NCBI GenBank assembly: GCA_018239665.1
Contig: JAFEGV010000007.1
Span: 1 to 53,346, forward strand
DNA length: 53,346 nucleotides
Reading direction: 5' to 3'
Source: Verrucomicrobiota bacterium
GTDB taxonomy: Bacteria > Chlamydiota > Chlamydiia > Chlamydiales > Rhabdochlamydiaceae
Both the position numbers and the translations under genes were made by a program. The notes beneath the pieces were generated by a model. It did not search any database. It worked only from the letters and a program-made list of their open reading frames with translations, and had not been told where the DNA came from. Positions 37,169 through 46,839 of the stretch are shown here, in pieces; positions within the stretch are counted from its first letter, which is position 1, and each line of letters starts with the position of its first letter.

Positions 37169-38572
37169 ATGGAAAGAAAAGAATTTGATATTGCAGTGAT
37201 CGGAGCGGGACCTGGCGGATATGTCGCAGCCATTAAAGCGGCCCAAGAGGGGCTCAAGGTCTGCTTGATCGAAAAGGGGTATTTAGGGGGAACCTGCCTC
37301 AATGTGGGCTGCATCCCGACAAAAACCCTGCTTGCCAATGCCTCCGTCTATCACAAAATGACCCATGCCGCCGACTTTGGGATCATCACCGGGCCTATCT
37401 CCTTTGACTACTCCAAAATGAAGACTCGCAAAGATGGCGTGGTCGACCAGATCCGTAAAAGCTTAGGAGGGCTTCTCCAATCGAACGGGATCACCATCCT
37501 GCGAGGGACCGCAGAGTACATCTCTCCTCGTGAAATTAAAGTAAAAGGCGAAGAGAACGTCCTGGTCTACGCGCATAAATCGATTATCGCGACCGGATCG
37601 GAGCCGCTCGACATCCCTGCATTCCCCTGCGACCATAAAAGAATCTTTAACTCCAGCTCGATCCTCGAACAGACCTCCCTTCCTAAAACTCTGGCGATCA
37701 TCGGCGGAGGCTACATCGGCTGCGAATTTGCCTCGCTTTACGCAGAACTGGGAGTCAAGGTCATTATCCTGGAAGCGCTTCCCTCGATCCTGCTGTTGCA
37801 AGGCAAGACCATCGCTGAGACGCTGACCCGAGCTTTTACCAAAAAAGGGATCGAGGTCAACACCAACGTCATGGTCGAAGGGATCGATTATGCCGGCGAG
37901 GGCTTAAGCATCCGCTTAAAGGATAAACCTCCCGTCGCCTGCGATATGGCATTAGTTTCTGTAGGAAGAAAGATCATTTCGCACGGCCTCGGCCTTGAAA
38001 AAGCAGGGGTGATCACCGGAGACAAGGGAGCAGTCGTCGTCAATGATAAAATGGAAACCAACGTTCCCGGGATCTACGCCATCGGCGATGTCACAGGAAA
38101 ATTTTTACTTGCCCACGTCGCCTCCCACCAAGGGATCATCGCGGCGTCCAATGCGATAGGCCAAGAAGCTAAGATGCACTACAACGCTGTCCCTGCCGTG
38201 ATCTTCACAATGCCTGAAATTGCAACTGTCGGAATGACGTTAGAGCAAGCTCAAGAAGCAGGCTTTGATGCAGCCATTGGCAAGTTCCCTTTCCAAGCGC
38301 TAGGGAAATCGGTTGCGACTAGAGAGACGGAAGGATTTGCGCAAGTCGTCGTCGAACGGAAGACGGGTCAAATCCTAGGCGCCCAAGTGGTCGGCCATGA
38401 AGCTGCAACCCTGATCGCAGAAATGGGCCTTGCCATTGCCAACGAGCTGACGATCGAGTGCATTTCCGATACGATCCATGCGCACCCGACTGTCGCTGAA
38501 GTGTGGATGGAAGCGGCATTACTCGCGAATGACACGCCGATCCACTTCCCACCTAAAGTCAAAAAGGGATAG
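37169..38572 (+). CDS. lpd: dihydrolipoamide dehydrogenase (E3)
   Basis: This FAD enzyme reoxidises dihydrolipoyl groups of 2-oxoacid dehydrogenase complexes. The 467 residues have the FAD motif VIGAGPGGYVAAIKAAQ, the redox disulphide GGTCLNVGCIPTK, the NAD motif IIGGGYIGCEFASLYAELG, GIYAIGDVTG, and the catalytic H-E pair in HAHPTVAEVWMEA. lipA starts on the base after its stop, linking E3 with lipoate synthesis. Confidence 0.97.
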   Translation: MERKEFDIAVIGAGPGGYVAAIKAAQEGLKVCLIEKGYLGGTCLNVGCIPTKTLLANASVYHKMTHAADFGIITGPISFDYSKMKTRKDGVVDQIRKSLGGLLQSNGITILRGTAEYISPREIKVKGEENVLVYAHKSIIATGSEPLDIPAFPCDHKRIFNSSSILEQTSLPKTLAIIGGGYIGCEFASLYAELGVKVIILEALPSILLLQGKTIAETLTRAFTKKGIEVNTNVMVEGIDYAGEGLSIRLKDKPPVACDMALVSVGRKIISHGLGLEKAGVITGDKGAVVVNDKMETNVPGIYAIGDVTGKFLLAHVASHQGIIAASNAIGQEAKMHYNAVPAVIFTMPEIATVGMTLEQAQEAGFDAAIGKFPFQALGKSVATRETEGFAQVVVERKTGQILGAQVVGHEAATLIAEMGLAIANELTIECISDTIHAHPTVAEVWMEAALLANDTPIHFPPKVKKG

Positions 38573-39523
38573 ATGGACAAGGAAGAGCTATTTAATCACC
38601 GCCCTCAAGTGAAAAAGCTCAACATTCTGCCTGACAATCCAGAGCAAAATGGGGAAGAGAAAGCGGTCAAGCTTGGTAGATTTCCCTCATGGCTGCACAG
38701 GAAACTCCCTACAGGCGGCAACCTCTTTAAGACCAATGCCATTTTAGACAAGTACCGATTGAACACGGTCTGCGAAGAGGCCAAATGCCCGAACCGCTTT
38801 GAATGCTACTCCCATAAGACTGCCACTTTTTTGGCGTTGGGAAAGGAATGCACGCGCAACTGCGGCTTCTGCGACATCGACTTTTCCAAAACACCTAAAA
38901 CTCCTGAAGCAGACGAACCGGAACGGATCGCCCTTTCCTGCAAAGATCTTGGACTGAAGCATGTCGTGATCACGATGGTCGCCCGCGACGACCTTGCTGA
39001 CAAAGGAGCATCCCACATCGCCGCCATCATCCGCGCTGTCAGACAAGAATGCCAAGGCGTCACCATGGAAGTGCTGACATCTGATTTTTCAGGCGATTTT
39101 GAAGCGATTGATACCGTTCTTAATGAAAAACCCGACGTCTTCAACCATAACATTGAAACCGTGCGCGCTTTGACCCCTCGCGTCCGCCATCGCGCAACTT
39201 ACGAGCGGACCCTCGCAGTGCTCCGCCATGCCAAAGAGAGCGGCAAAGCTTCATTTGTCAAATCAGGCCTGATGGTAGGACTCGGCGAGACTGAAGCAGA
39301 AGTGCTTGCAACGATCGACGACTTGCAACAGGCGGGGTGCGACGTGATCACCATTGGACAATATCTTCAAGCAGACCGGCGCAAACTGCTCGTCAAAGCC
39401 TTCATCACGCCCGAGCAATTCAAGAAGTATGAGCAATACGGCTTGAGCGTCGGAGTCAAGCAAATGGTCTGCGGCCCTTTTGTACGCTCCAGCTATCACG
39501 CCCACGAAACGTTAAAAATCTAA
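38573..39523 (+). CDS. lipA: lipoyl synthase
   Basis: LipA is a radical-SAM enzyme inserting two sulphurs into octanoyl groups. The 316 residues hold the auxiliary cluster motif CEEAKCPNRFEC, the radical-SAM CTRNCGFC, and the C-terminal RSSYHA that ligates the auxiliary cluster. The ATG follows the lpd stop directly. Its 3' end overlaps the convergent MOMP-like gene by 12 bases. Confidence 0.97.
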   Translation: MDKEELFNHRPQVKKLNILPDNPEQNGEEKAVKLGRFPSWLHRKLPTGGNLFKTNAILDKYRLNTVCEEAKCPNRFECYSHKTATFLALGKECTRNCGFCDIDFSKTPKTPEADEPERIALSCKDLGLKHVVITMVARDDLADKGASHIAAIIRAVRQECQGVTMEVLTSDFSGDFEAIDTVLNEKPDVFNHNIETVRALTPRVRHRATYERTLAVLRHAKESGKASFVKSGLMVGLGETEAEVLATIDDLQQAGCDVITIGQYLQADRRKLLVKAFITPEQFKKYEQYGLSVGVKQMVCGPFVRSSYHAHETLKI

Positions 39524-40681
39524 CTGAAGGCGCGTCGTCACTCCCTGCAGTGCGACATTCGCGTTAGAATGGCGGGAATCCCGGCCATTGTTCCCTCCGA
39601 TAGTACCAAGCGAGCGCAAAACTTGCTGGAGATTGAACCAAACGTTCAGCTCGTATCCAACACTGATGTTAACCCCCCAATGGCGGTAGATCCTCCCCCA
39701 GGATGGACCGAGGATGATCTGCAATGTCGACGCCACGCGATGGTCATGGTATTTGGGATCTTCCACAAGGTTGTCCCCGGAGGTGTTATGCAAATGATTA
39801 TCGTAGGCTCCATAGAGCAAAGCGCCTCTGGCCTGAGCAAGCATGCTGACGCCGCTTCCGAAGAACCAATCGCCGCAAATGCCTACCTGAAGCCCTCCTC
39901 CCTGAAACTGCCATTTTTGATGGATGTGGCCAGGGGGATTGGAATCCTTGTAATAGATATTCCAGTCCTGCTCGATCCAGGCGCCGATCAATCCTGAATG
40001 GAATCGGCAAAGGATCTGGTTGGAGAATTGAAACCGTTTTGCAAGGATGAGTTCGCCTAATTGGTAATTTAAGCTGATCCGGCTATGCGCGCTTTCGATC
40101 GGCGCGTTGTTCGCTTGGTTATAGGTCCCTTGCAAAAAGTTGGAACTGCTTGCATGAGCGGAGTCTTCACCGGTGGGCTTGATCCATGTGTACTGCCCTT
40201 CTAACGTCCAATAATCGGGGGAGAACACGAAGCCGCCTGCCACTCTAAGGCCGGAGGCCCAGTCAAACCCGACCTCTTTCAATTTTCCCGTAGCTCCTGT
40301 AAATCCGGTAGGCTGCGCGTCGGTGAGGACATAGTCCAGCTCCCCTTCTTCAGCTTTCCAGAACAAGTATTCTCCTCTTGCATACCAGCTATGTTTGTCA
40401 ACCTTGGAACGATACCGATACAGCCGGTCTGTGGTTGCCGTCTTAACAGTGGCGCCTTGAGCGCTCGCCTGGGATTGTTCGTTCTGAACAACTGCATTTT
40501 GCCCAAGCTCCGAATCTACCGTTCCATAGAAGTCATATTCATCAACAACTTCCCCGTCCTCCCAAGCAACATAATCCCCTTCCTCCGAAATGAACTCGTC
40601 TGCTTCAGAGTCCACTTCGCTCCATCCTAATTGGGACAGGGATACTGAAAGAACCGATAATGTGATGAATAGACCTTTCAT
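39512..40681 (-). CDS. MOMP-like outer membrane beta-barrel protein, copy 1
   Basis: A probable outer-membrane porin of the Legionella/chlamydia-type MOMP family, 389 residues. The signal peptide is MKGLFITLSVLSVSLSQLGWS; an acidic linker (residues ~22-70) precedes the barrel, which starts with HSWYARGEYLFWKAEEGELDYVLT and shows alternating strands with aromatic belts, ending in a phenylalanine (TTRLQLDF), the usual assembly signal. It is 14 bases behind the related gene upstream, with AAGGTG before the ATG. Confidence 0.8.
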   Translation of the reverse strand: MKGLFITLSVLSVSLSQLGWSEVDSEADEFISEEGDYVAWEDGEVVDEYDFYGTVDSELGQNAVVQNEQSQASAQGATVKTATTDRLYRYRSKVDKHSWYARGEYLFWKAEEGELDYVLTDAQPTGFTGATGKLKEVGFDWASGLRVAGGFVFSPDYWTLEGQYTWIKPTGEDSAHASSSNFLQGTYNQANNAPIESAHSRISLNYQLGELILAKRFQFSNQILCRFHSGLIGAWIEQDWNIYYKDSNPPGHIHQKWQFQGGGLQVGICGDWFFGSGVSMLAQARGALLYGAYDNHLHNTSGDNLVEDPKYHDHRVASTLQIILGPSWGRIYRHWGVNISVGYELNVWFNLQQVLRSLGTIGGNNGRDSRHSNANVALQGVTTRLQLDF

Positions 40682-40695
40682 TTGACACCTTGTTA

Positions 40696-41913
40696 TTAAA
40701 AGCTAAGTTCAAGCCGTCCAGTTAATCCTTGCAAAGAGAGGGGAGCGTTGGGATGTATGGAAATCCGTGGCGCAGACCCGCCAGCTGGATTACCGTGAAT
40801 TTGCTCATGGAGATTGAACCACATAGTCAGTTCATATCCGGCAAATGCATTGATTCCCCATTTCGAAAACATTTTCCCCCATGATGGCCCTAATGCTAAC
40901 TGCAACATTGTCGCTACACGATTTTCATTGAGACGGACATTTTCGATCACTTGGGCATTCGGAGGTACTATTTCCGTGAACGTGCGGTTCTGATAATGTC
41001 CATAGAGCAAGCCGCCTTTAATCCATCCAAAAAGGCTGATTCCTTTTCCAAAGAACCAATCATAATCCCAGCCTACTTGAAGACCGCCGCCCTGAAAGTC
41101 CCATTTCATACGGATTGCAGTTGTACGTCCTTGAGGAGGCGTCCCACTGTATCGGATGTTAAAATGCTGGCGGATCCACGCTCCTGTTAATCCTGTATAA
41201 AAACGGGCGAGCAATCGAGAAGAGATGCGCCAACGTTTTCCAACAATGAGGTCCGCCGTCTTATAGGATAAGGAAAGATGGCTGGAAGCAGATATGGGGG
41301 TATCGAGAGTCTCTTGGTTCCAAACTCCTCGGATGGCGTTGGTATCGCTAGCGTTGACATGGGCCGATCCATCTGGATCAATCTGTGTATATTGCGCCTC
41401 TAAGTCCCAAAAATCCGGGGTCAGGACAACCCCTGCAGCAACGCGGAACCCTGGCTGCCAATCAAAAGTTGCATGCTCGAGATCGCCGACAGCTCCAACG
41501 GAGACATTAGGGATTTGGGGCGGGAAGTGGGTGATGACATATTCGGTCTCTGGCTCATCTGCTTTCCAATACAGGAAATCCCCTCTGACGTACACATCGT
41601 GTTCTGTCAGCGACGGCCTGTACTCAAAGACCTTATTGTCGGGGGCTTTTTTTGCTGCAGGGGGAGTAGATTTCGCTGAGGCATCGGCGATAGAAGGGGC
41701 CGTTTCGATCCACTCTTCTAAATGCAGCTCATAACTCTCTGGTTCTTCGTGAGTTAACGTTGCAAGCGCCCCTTTTTTCCCGTCCTTATAATAGTGGAGG
41801 CCATCGAGCTTATCAGCTAAGCTTAAATCCTCTTCTTCAACATTCTCTCCCCATAGGGAAAGCCCGTTGAAAAGGATCGAAAGGAAAGCAATGCAAAAGA
41901 AGCTTTTCTGCAT
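40696..41913 (-). CDS. MOMP-like outer membrane beta-barrel protein, copy 2
   Basis: This is a 405-residue tandem paralogue of the preceding protein. The signal peptide is MQKSFFCIAFLSILFNGLSLWG; the barrel begins DVYVRGDFLYWKADEPETEYVIT and parallels copy 1 through LEAQYTQIDPDG, WDFQGGGLQVG and GPSWGKMFSKWGINAFAGYEL, ending LTGRLELSF. ATG 41913 is preferred over a GTG two codons upstream. It is the first gene of the porin pair and diverges from glgC. Confidence 0.8.
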   Translation of the reverse strand: MQKSFFCIAFLSILFNGLSLWGENVEEEDLSLADKLDGLHYYKDGKKGALATLTHEEPESYELHLEEWIETAPSIADASAKSTPPAAKKAPDNKVFEYRPSLTEHDVYVRGDFLYWKADEPETEYVITHFPPQIPNVSVGAVGDLEHATFDWQPGFRVAAGVVLTPDFWDLEAQYTQIDPDGSAHVNASDTNAIRGVWNQETLDTPISASSHLSLSYKTADLIVGKRWRISSRLLARFYTGLTGAWIRQHFNIRYSGTPPQGRTTAIRMKWDFQGGGLQVGWDYDWFFGKGISLFGWIKGGLLYGHYQNRTFTEIVPPNAQVIENVRLNENRVATMLQLALGPSWGKMFSKWGINAFAGYELTMWFNLHEQIHGNPAGGSAPRISIHPNAPLSLQGLTGRLELSF

Positions 41914-42053
41914 GGACACCCGTCAAAAAATTAATTAAGCTCAAAGACATATCAAAAAAAAAGTTATTCCTCAAATAGATAGTTTAATTAAAAGCTATTG
42001 AAGAAGAAATCAGCGCCATGTTAATTAAAAAAAATAGTTAACATAGGGCGGGC

Positions 42054-43358
42054 GTGGACTCCAAGAAAACCAAAGAGTTTGAAACGGAACAGCAGGTTTC
42101 CTGCATCATTTTGGCGGGCGGCCAAGGCACTCGCCTGTTTCCGCTTACCCAGTCGCGCTGCAAGCCCGCAGTCTCTTTCGGCGGCAGATACCGGCTGATC
42201 GATATCCCCCTATCCCATGCGCTTAATGCGCGCATCCAAAGCGTCTATGTCATTTCCCAATATTTAGCTTCGGGACTCCACCAACATATCCTCGAGACCT
42301 ACCAACTCGACTTATTTCGAGACTCCCGGATCTTTCTGCTCAGTCCGGAAGAAACGCTTCACCGCAAGGTCTGGTATAAAGGAACTGCCGATGCGATCAG
42401 GCAGAACCTGGAGCATTTCAAGTCCTCTTCCGTTGATTATTTCCTTATCCTCTCCGGCGACCAGCTTTATAACATGGACCTGCATGAAATGCTGCAGTTT
42501 GCCAGAAAAAGCAATGCCGATCTGGTGGTAGCCTCACTTCCCGTTGAGGAGTCGGAAGCCAAACGGATGGGGCTGCTCAGCATCAATGCAAAAAATGAGA
42601 TCCTCGAATTTGTCGAAAAACCCTCCGATCCCAATGTCCTCAAGAGATTCGCCCTAGAACCTGGATTCTTGAAAAACCATCCTCTTAAAAATCATCAGGC
42701 TCAGCATTACCTAGGATCCATGGGGATCTATGTGTTCAAACGGGAGGCTTTATTTTCTCTTTTGAAAAACCCGGGCGATGATTTTGGCAAAGACCTGATC
42801 CCCTTGAAAGTCAAGGAAGGAAAAGCGTCCGCTTACGTCTATACCGGATATTGGGAAGACATCGGAACGGTTGCATCCTACTTTAAGGCCAACCTGGCGC
42901 TGACATCCCGCAAGAATTGTCTGAACACCTACGATGAAAAGAACCCGATCTTTACCCATCCGGAGAACCTGCCCAGCCCGCTGATCCGGGAAACCGCCAT
43001 CAAAGACACTCTCATCAGCCAAGGCGCTTTAATTGAAGGCAAAGAGATCACCAACAGCATCATTGGATTTCGGGTCCACGTGAAAAAAGGGACCATCATC
43101 CGCAATTCTATTGTGATGGGAAACCATTTCTATACCGCTCCGCTCCATCAATCTCCGCCAATGCCCCAAGATTTCTTCATCGGGGAAAACTGCACCATCG
43201 AAAATGCTATTATCGATGAGCACACGCAAATAGGAAATAATGTCCAACTGACCAATAAAAATCGGCTCCAAAAATATGATGGAGATGGTGTTTTTATTCG
43301 GGATGGAATTATTATCGTCTCTTCGGGAACAATACTCCCTGACAATTTTGTCCTATAG
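42054..43358 (+). CDS. glgC: glucose-1-phosphate adenylyltransferase (ADP-glucose pyrophosphorylase)
   Basis: GlgC makes ADP-glucose for glycogen synthesis. The 434 residues show IILAGGQGTRLFPLTQSRCKPAV (nucleotide site) continuing into FGGRYRLIDIPLSHALNA, ILSGDQLYNMD, EFVEKPSDP, YWEDIGTVASYFKANLAL and a left-handed beta-helix C-terminal part. The only sensible start is GTG 42054 after GGGCGG. The stop codon lies in the left end of palindromic element 43357-43430, so the insertion edge coincides with the gene end. Confidence 0.95.
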   Translation: MDSKKTKEFETEQQVSCIILAGGQGTRLFPLTQSRCKPAVSFGGRYRLIDIPLSHALNARIQSVYVISQYLASGLHQHILETYQLDLFRDSRIFLLSPEETLHRKVWYKGTADAIRQNLEHFKSSSVDYFLILSGDQLYNMDLHEMLQFARKSNADLVVASLPVEESEAKRMGLLSINAKNEILEFVEKPSDPNVLKRFALEPGFLKNHPLKNHQAQHYLGSMGIYVFKREALFSLLKNPGDDFGKDLIPLKVKEGKASAYVYTGYWEDIGTVASYFKANLALTSRKNCLNTYDEKNPIFTHPENLPSPLIRETAIKDTLISQGALIEGKEITNSIIGFRVHVKKGTIIRNSIVMGNHFYTAPLHQSPPMPQDFFIGENCTIENAIIDEHTQIGNNVQLTNKNRLQKYDGDGVFIRDGIIIVSSGTILPDNFVL

Positions 43359-43430
43359 AGGGAGTTGCATAACTGCTTTGCCCGAAAAAATTGATGATTT
43401 TAACGGACAAATGAGTTTTGCAATCCCTCT
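43357..43430. repeat. palindromic dispersed element, family 2, copy C (internally deleted)
   Basis: Only 74 bases: left end AGAGGGAGTTGCATAACTGC plus TTGATGATTTT is joined directly to the right-hand TAACGGACAAATGAGTTTTG and CAATCCCTCT. Compared with copies B and D about 110 internal bases are missing. It overlaps the last bases of the glgC stop and ends 6 bases before the next ATG. Confidence 0.88.
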
Positions 43431-43436
43431 AAAAAC

Positions 43437-44201
43437 ATGAAAATATGGGCCCTCTCCGATCCTCATCTAGCGTTCGGCGTTCCCTCGAAAACGATGGAAG
43501 CCTTCGGACCGGCGTGGAAAGGGTACGCCGAGAAAATCGCCGTTAACTGGAAACGTCTTGTTTCTCCTAACGACCTCGTCCTGATCCCGGGAGATATCTC
43601 TTGGGCCATGCGCCTCGAAGAAGCAGCTGCAGACTTGAAGTGGATAGATGCCCTTCCCGGAGAAAAAATCCTCTTAAAGGGCAATCATGACTATTGGTGG
43701 AGCTCCGCCTCGAAGCTGAAGCAGATCATGCCTCCATCGATCCGCTTTGTCCAGAACAATGCCTTGACCTGGAACGATGTCGCAATCGGCGGCTCCCGAT
43801 TATGGGACACTCCCGAATACTCCTTTAACAACTACATCGTCTTTCAAGAAAACCCGTTTGCCAAGAAAAAATCGCCCGAGGATTTCGCTAAGGAAAAGGA
43901 GGAAGAGGAAAAGGTTTTTGCTCGAGAGCTTGAGCGGTTGAAGCTTTCTTTAGGCCAGCTAGACCCTAAGGCCAAGCTAAGGATCGCGCTGACCCACTAC
44001 CCTCCGATCGGCCCGGACCTTAAGCCTTCCAAGGCCTCTGAAATTTTGGAGCATTTTAAAATCGATATCTGCGTCTTCGGCCATCTCCACAATGTAAAGC
44101 CAAGTTCCCTTCCCTTTGGAAAAATTCGAGGGGTTGAATACATTTTCGCATCGTGCGACTATATTGATTTTACTCCAAAGGAGGTGTTCGCATGGCAATA
44201 A
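43437..44201 (+). CDS. calcineurin-like metallophosphoesterase
   Basis: The 254-residue protein carries the metal-binding motifs of the family in order: D8/H10 (SDPHLAFG), GDISWAM (D about 53), GNHDYWW (N about 82), H in LTHYPPIGPD, and FGHLHN near the C-terminus. It has no signal peptide, so it acts in the cytoplasm; the substrate is unknown. In Chlamydia a similar gene also neighbours glgC, as I recall. There is no clear ribosome binding site, since the repeat ends just before the ATG. Confidence 0.9.
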   Translation: MKIWALSDPHLAFGVPSKTMEAFGPAWKGYAEKIAVNWKRLVSPNDLVLIPGDISWAMRLEEAAADLKWIDALPGEKILLKGNHDYWWSSASKLKQIMPPSIRFVQNNALTWNDVAIGGSRLWDTPEYSFNNYIVFQENPFAKKKSPEDFAKEKEEEEKVFARELERLKLSLGQLDPKAKLRIALTHYPPIGPDLKPSKASEILEHFKIDICVFGHLHNVKPSSLPFGKIRGVEYIFASCDYIDFTPKEVFAWQ

Positions 44202-45088
44202 GAGCAACTACACCTACGGGTGAACAAGAAAAATCTGTTTTCTTTGCTGACAGGGGCGGCAATTTGATCCCTGGAACCATCGTCCGAGAGTCTCAAGGTT
44301 CTCCTTTATATCCTTTAGAACTTGAATTGCGTCCTAATGCAGACAGCCCGGCTCCCTCGGAGACCTCCCTTTCATCCAGCTTTTCAATCATGCGGTTCGC
44401 TGCAGTGACATCCTTAATGACAGATAAGGTCGGCTCCTTGTTTCTTTCGATCAGAAAAGACTGCTATGAGGGAAAAACCGAACGTTTCGTCTGGATCGAC
44501 CAACTCGATCATCTTGGACAAAGAGAACTCAAGCATATTGGAACAGCTTTCCTGGAAAAGACCATCGAAGAAAGTTTAAAGCTTGGTCTTGATGGAAGAG
44601 TCAAGGTCATGGCGATTGCAGGCGATCACATGTTCTACTTGAGTTCCGGATTTGTGCCGGAAAAAATGGAATATGCCTATTCCGACAGTGTTGCAATTAC
44701 ACGGTTTCTGAAGCGGCTGTTTGCATCTAAAGAGCCGATGCAGCAAGCTATTGCTACATATGATCCGTTGTGGAATAAGGCAAGGGAGATCCTCGCGTTC
44801 GAACATAAAAAACCATTCGAAGAGATCGATGGCGATTATATCCGGTCGCATTGGTACTGGGATGAAAACTATCCGCTAAAACCCTCCATGGACTGCACGC
44901 CATGGATCGAAAAAGTCAAAGAAGCGGCGCTCTCTCCACGGCACTATATCACCATCCTCCCGCCGATGATGTTGCACTTGCCCGAGAAGTCCTTGGAAAT
45001 TTGGAAGAAAATCATGGTCACGCCCATCGAAAATCACGATGAGCGCCACGCGTTGTTCCAAGAGCTTGGGGTCCAGTATCTTTCTTAG
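44192..45088 (+). CDS. GNAT-like acetyltransferase domain protein
   Basis: The 298-residue protein has a region (about residues 95-160) that fits the acetyl-CoA-binding part of the GNAT fold: VWIDQLDHLGQRELKHIGTAF (R/QxxG-type turn KHIGTA), a helix, VKVMAIAGDHMFYLSSGFVPE. The remaining C-terminal ~130 residues match nothing I know. An ideal AAAGGAGGTG lies before the ATG inside the previous gene, which it overlaps by 10 bases, so the two are co-expressed. Confidence 0.55.
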   Translation: MAIRATTPTGEQEKSVFFADRGGNLIPGTIVRESQGSPLYPLELELRPNADSPAPSETSLSSSFSIMRFAAVTSLMTDKVGSLFLSIRKDCYEGKTERFVWIDQLDHLGQRELKHIGTAFLEKTIEESLKLGLDGRVKVMAIAGDHMFYLSSGFVPEKMEYAYSDSVAITRFLKRLFASKEPMQQAIATYDPLWNKAREILAFEHKKPFEEIDGDYIRSHWYWDENYPLKPSMDCTPWIEKVKEAALSPRHYITILPPMMLHLPEKSLEIWKKIMVTPIENHDERHALFQELGVQYLS

Positions 45089-45106
45089 AGCCCATATTAT
45101 GGCCTC

Positions 45107-46087
45107 TTAGAGTTTGGATATCCCTAAAATATGCTGCAAAGTCTTGTCGGAAGGATCTAAAGGCATTTGCAAATCGTGCTCTGCGCGCTTTTGAATTAAT
45201 TGATGAATATGATTCTCTTCTTCATCTTTATCTAAGCAGCGGTAGTATTCTGCGACCAGACGGAGCAGCTGTTGAAACTGTTCTTCCGTTTTGATCAGCG
45301 GAATCGCATGGCGGGCTGCGTGCATGAACAAACGCACATCGCCGCGATGGACAAGAAATTTAGCGATTTCCAGGAGCAGGTCGAGATCCGGCTCATCCAA
45401 TAATTGCTCGAAAAGGCGCCCGGCAACGCGGTTGAGCTCTTCGATGTCCATGCTGGCAAATAACCAGGCCTTCAATAAATCAAACCATTTTTTGTCTGGA
45501 AGAAACTCATAAAAAGCATTGATGAGCTCTGAAGCGTAGGTCTCATCGCCCCTTTCGATCAGGTCGGAGATGTAGTCATACAGAAAACCATGAAGGTCAT
45601 GGGCGCAGAATTGGGATAGGTCCTCAAACACTTTTACCGGCGATCCGCTTAGGTCCGCCGCTTCATCAAGGATGTCTTCCAAATCCTCAAGATTTTTTTG
45701 AAGGACCTCTTCGTCATCGAGAAGCCCTTGATCATATTGCTCGATGAGCTGATCCAGTTCATCGCAAAACACGGAAAGGGACTGCTTCTGAGGAAGAAGG
45801 CGCCGCCAGATCTCAAAGAGGAGCAAGTATGATGCGTCTTGCTTGTCCAGGTCGTCTTCATCAACCCAAAGGCATTCTACGAGGTCTTCCGGAGAATCGC
45901 AGCTTTCTGCATAAGCTGTAAAGCTCTGCTCGTCTAAGACAATTCCAAGGTCTTTCAAACGAGCAAAGAGCGTATCAGTGCTCAGGGAGCGATAGTCTTC
46001 AACTTGCCACGGCTTAACTTTAATTTTAGGATCTTCAAGCCAGCTGATCCGTAACAAATTATAAAGAGCCCTTCCGCCTAGCTCCAT
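45107..46087 (-). CDS. acidic alpha-helical protein of unknown function
   Basis: The 326-residue protein is very rich in Asp, Glu and Leu and predicted all-helical (for example LDQLIEQYDQGLLDDEEVLQ), reminiscent of helical-repeat scaffolds. No signal peptide, TM helix or catalytic motif is seen. GGAG lies before the ATG. It stands alone, convergent with the GNAT-like gene. Confidence 0.6.
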   Translation of the reverse strand: MELGGRALYNLLRISWLEDPKIKVKPWQVEDYRSLSTDTLFARLKDLGIVLDEQSFTAYAESCDSPEDLVECLWVDEDDLDKQDASYLLLFEIWRRLLPQKQSLSVFCDELDQLIEQYDQGLLDDEEVLQKNLEDLEDILDEAADLSGSPVKVFEDLSQFCAHDLHGFLYDYISDLIERGDETYASELINAFYEFLPDKKWFDLLKAWLFASMDIEELNRVAGRLFEQLLDEPDLDLLLEIAKFLVHRGDVRLFMHAARHAIPLIKTEEQFQQLLRLVAEYYRCLDKDEEENHIHQLIQKRAEHDLQMPLDPSDKTLQHILGISKL

Positions 46088-46217
46088 GATAGTTCTCCAA
46101 AATTAAAAAAAATCTTATAAACACTAACAAGGATACTCCCTATAAGAATATCTCGTCAATGATACTTCGATGAATTTCACAATGGAACAAATCAGGGCGG
46201 GGAATTAAACTTAAAGC

Positions 46218-46733
46218 ATGGTCAAGTATCGGCGCTCAAAAAAAAAGCAGACATTTTTACTTCTCGAGCTCTTAATAGCGCTTTCTTTATTTACCCTTTG
46301 CGTCCTGCCGCTTATTCAGATCCCCTTTAATGCCTTAAGTTCAGAGATCAAGAGCTGCCAAAGAATGCAGCTGCAGCGGCTTGCCGATCTTACCTTTGCT
46401 GAAATCGAGGCCCAGCTGTTCCAAAATCAAATTTCTTGGGATGACCTCAGTTGCAAGCGGCGTGAAAAAACGCAGGTTGTGAAAGATGTCCAGGCTGTTC
46501 AGCTCAAGGGGATTGGGAAGCGGGATTTTGAAAGAACCTGTTCGATTTGGACATCCCGCCTCAAACAAGGGAAAAACCAAGATCAGCACCGCCTTCTGAC
46601 CATCGAGCTGGAATATAGATCACTCAATGACCCCCATTTTTTTCTCACAAAAAAATCCTCCACCGATAAGACTGTTTTCCGCCATCAGGTCTATGTTTCT
46701 AAAATCCCCGCCAGCTCCGTAAACGCGGGTTGA
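46218..46733 (+). CDS. type II secretion minor pseudopilin-like protein
   Basis: The 171-residue protein begins with a prepilin-type signal: a basic leader MVKYRRSKKKQT and then FLLLELLIALSLFTLCVLPL, with E at position 5 after the expected cut site. The residue before the cut is T instead of the usual Gly. The size and single N-terminal helix fit a GspI/H-type pseudopilin. It is separated from two further pseudopilin-like genes (49674-51178) by two unrelated genes. Confidence 0.65.
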   Translation: MVKYRRSKKKQTFLLLELLIALSLFTLCVLPLIQIPFNALSSEIKSCQRMQLQRLADLTFAEIEAQLFQNQISWDDLSCKRREKTQVVKDVQAVQLKGIGKRDFERTCSIWTSRLKQGKNQDQHRLLTIELEYRSLNDPHFFLTKKSSTDKTVFRHQVYVSKIPASSVNAG

Positions 46734-46839
46734 TTCAATACTCGGGAATAGCCACCTAATTTTTCTGGTAGAATTTATTCCAGAGCGATTCTATTTTCCT
46801 TGGGGAACCGTATTTAATTGCGGATTATAGGAGTAGAGT

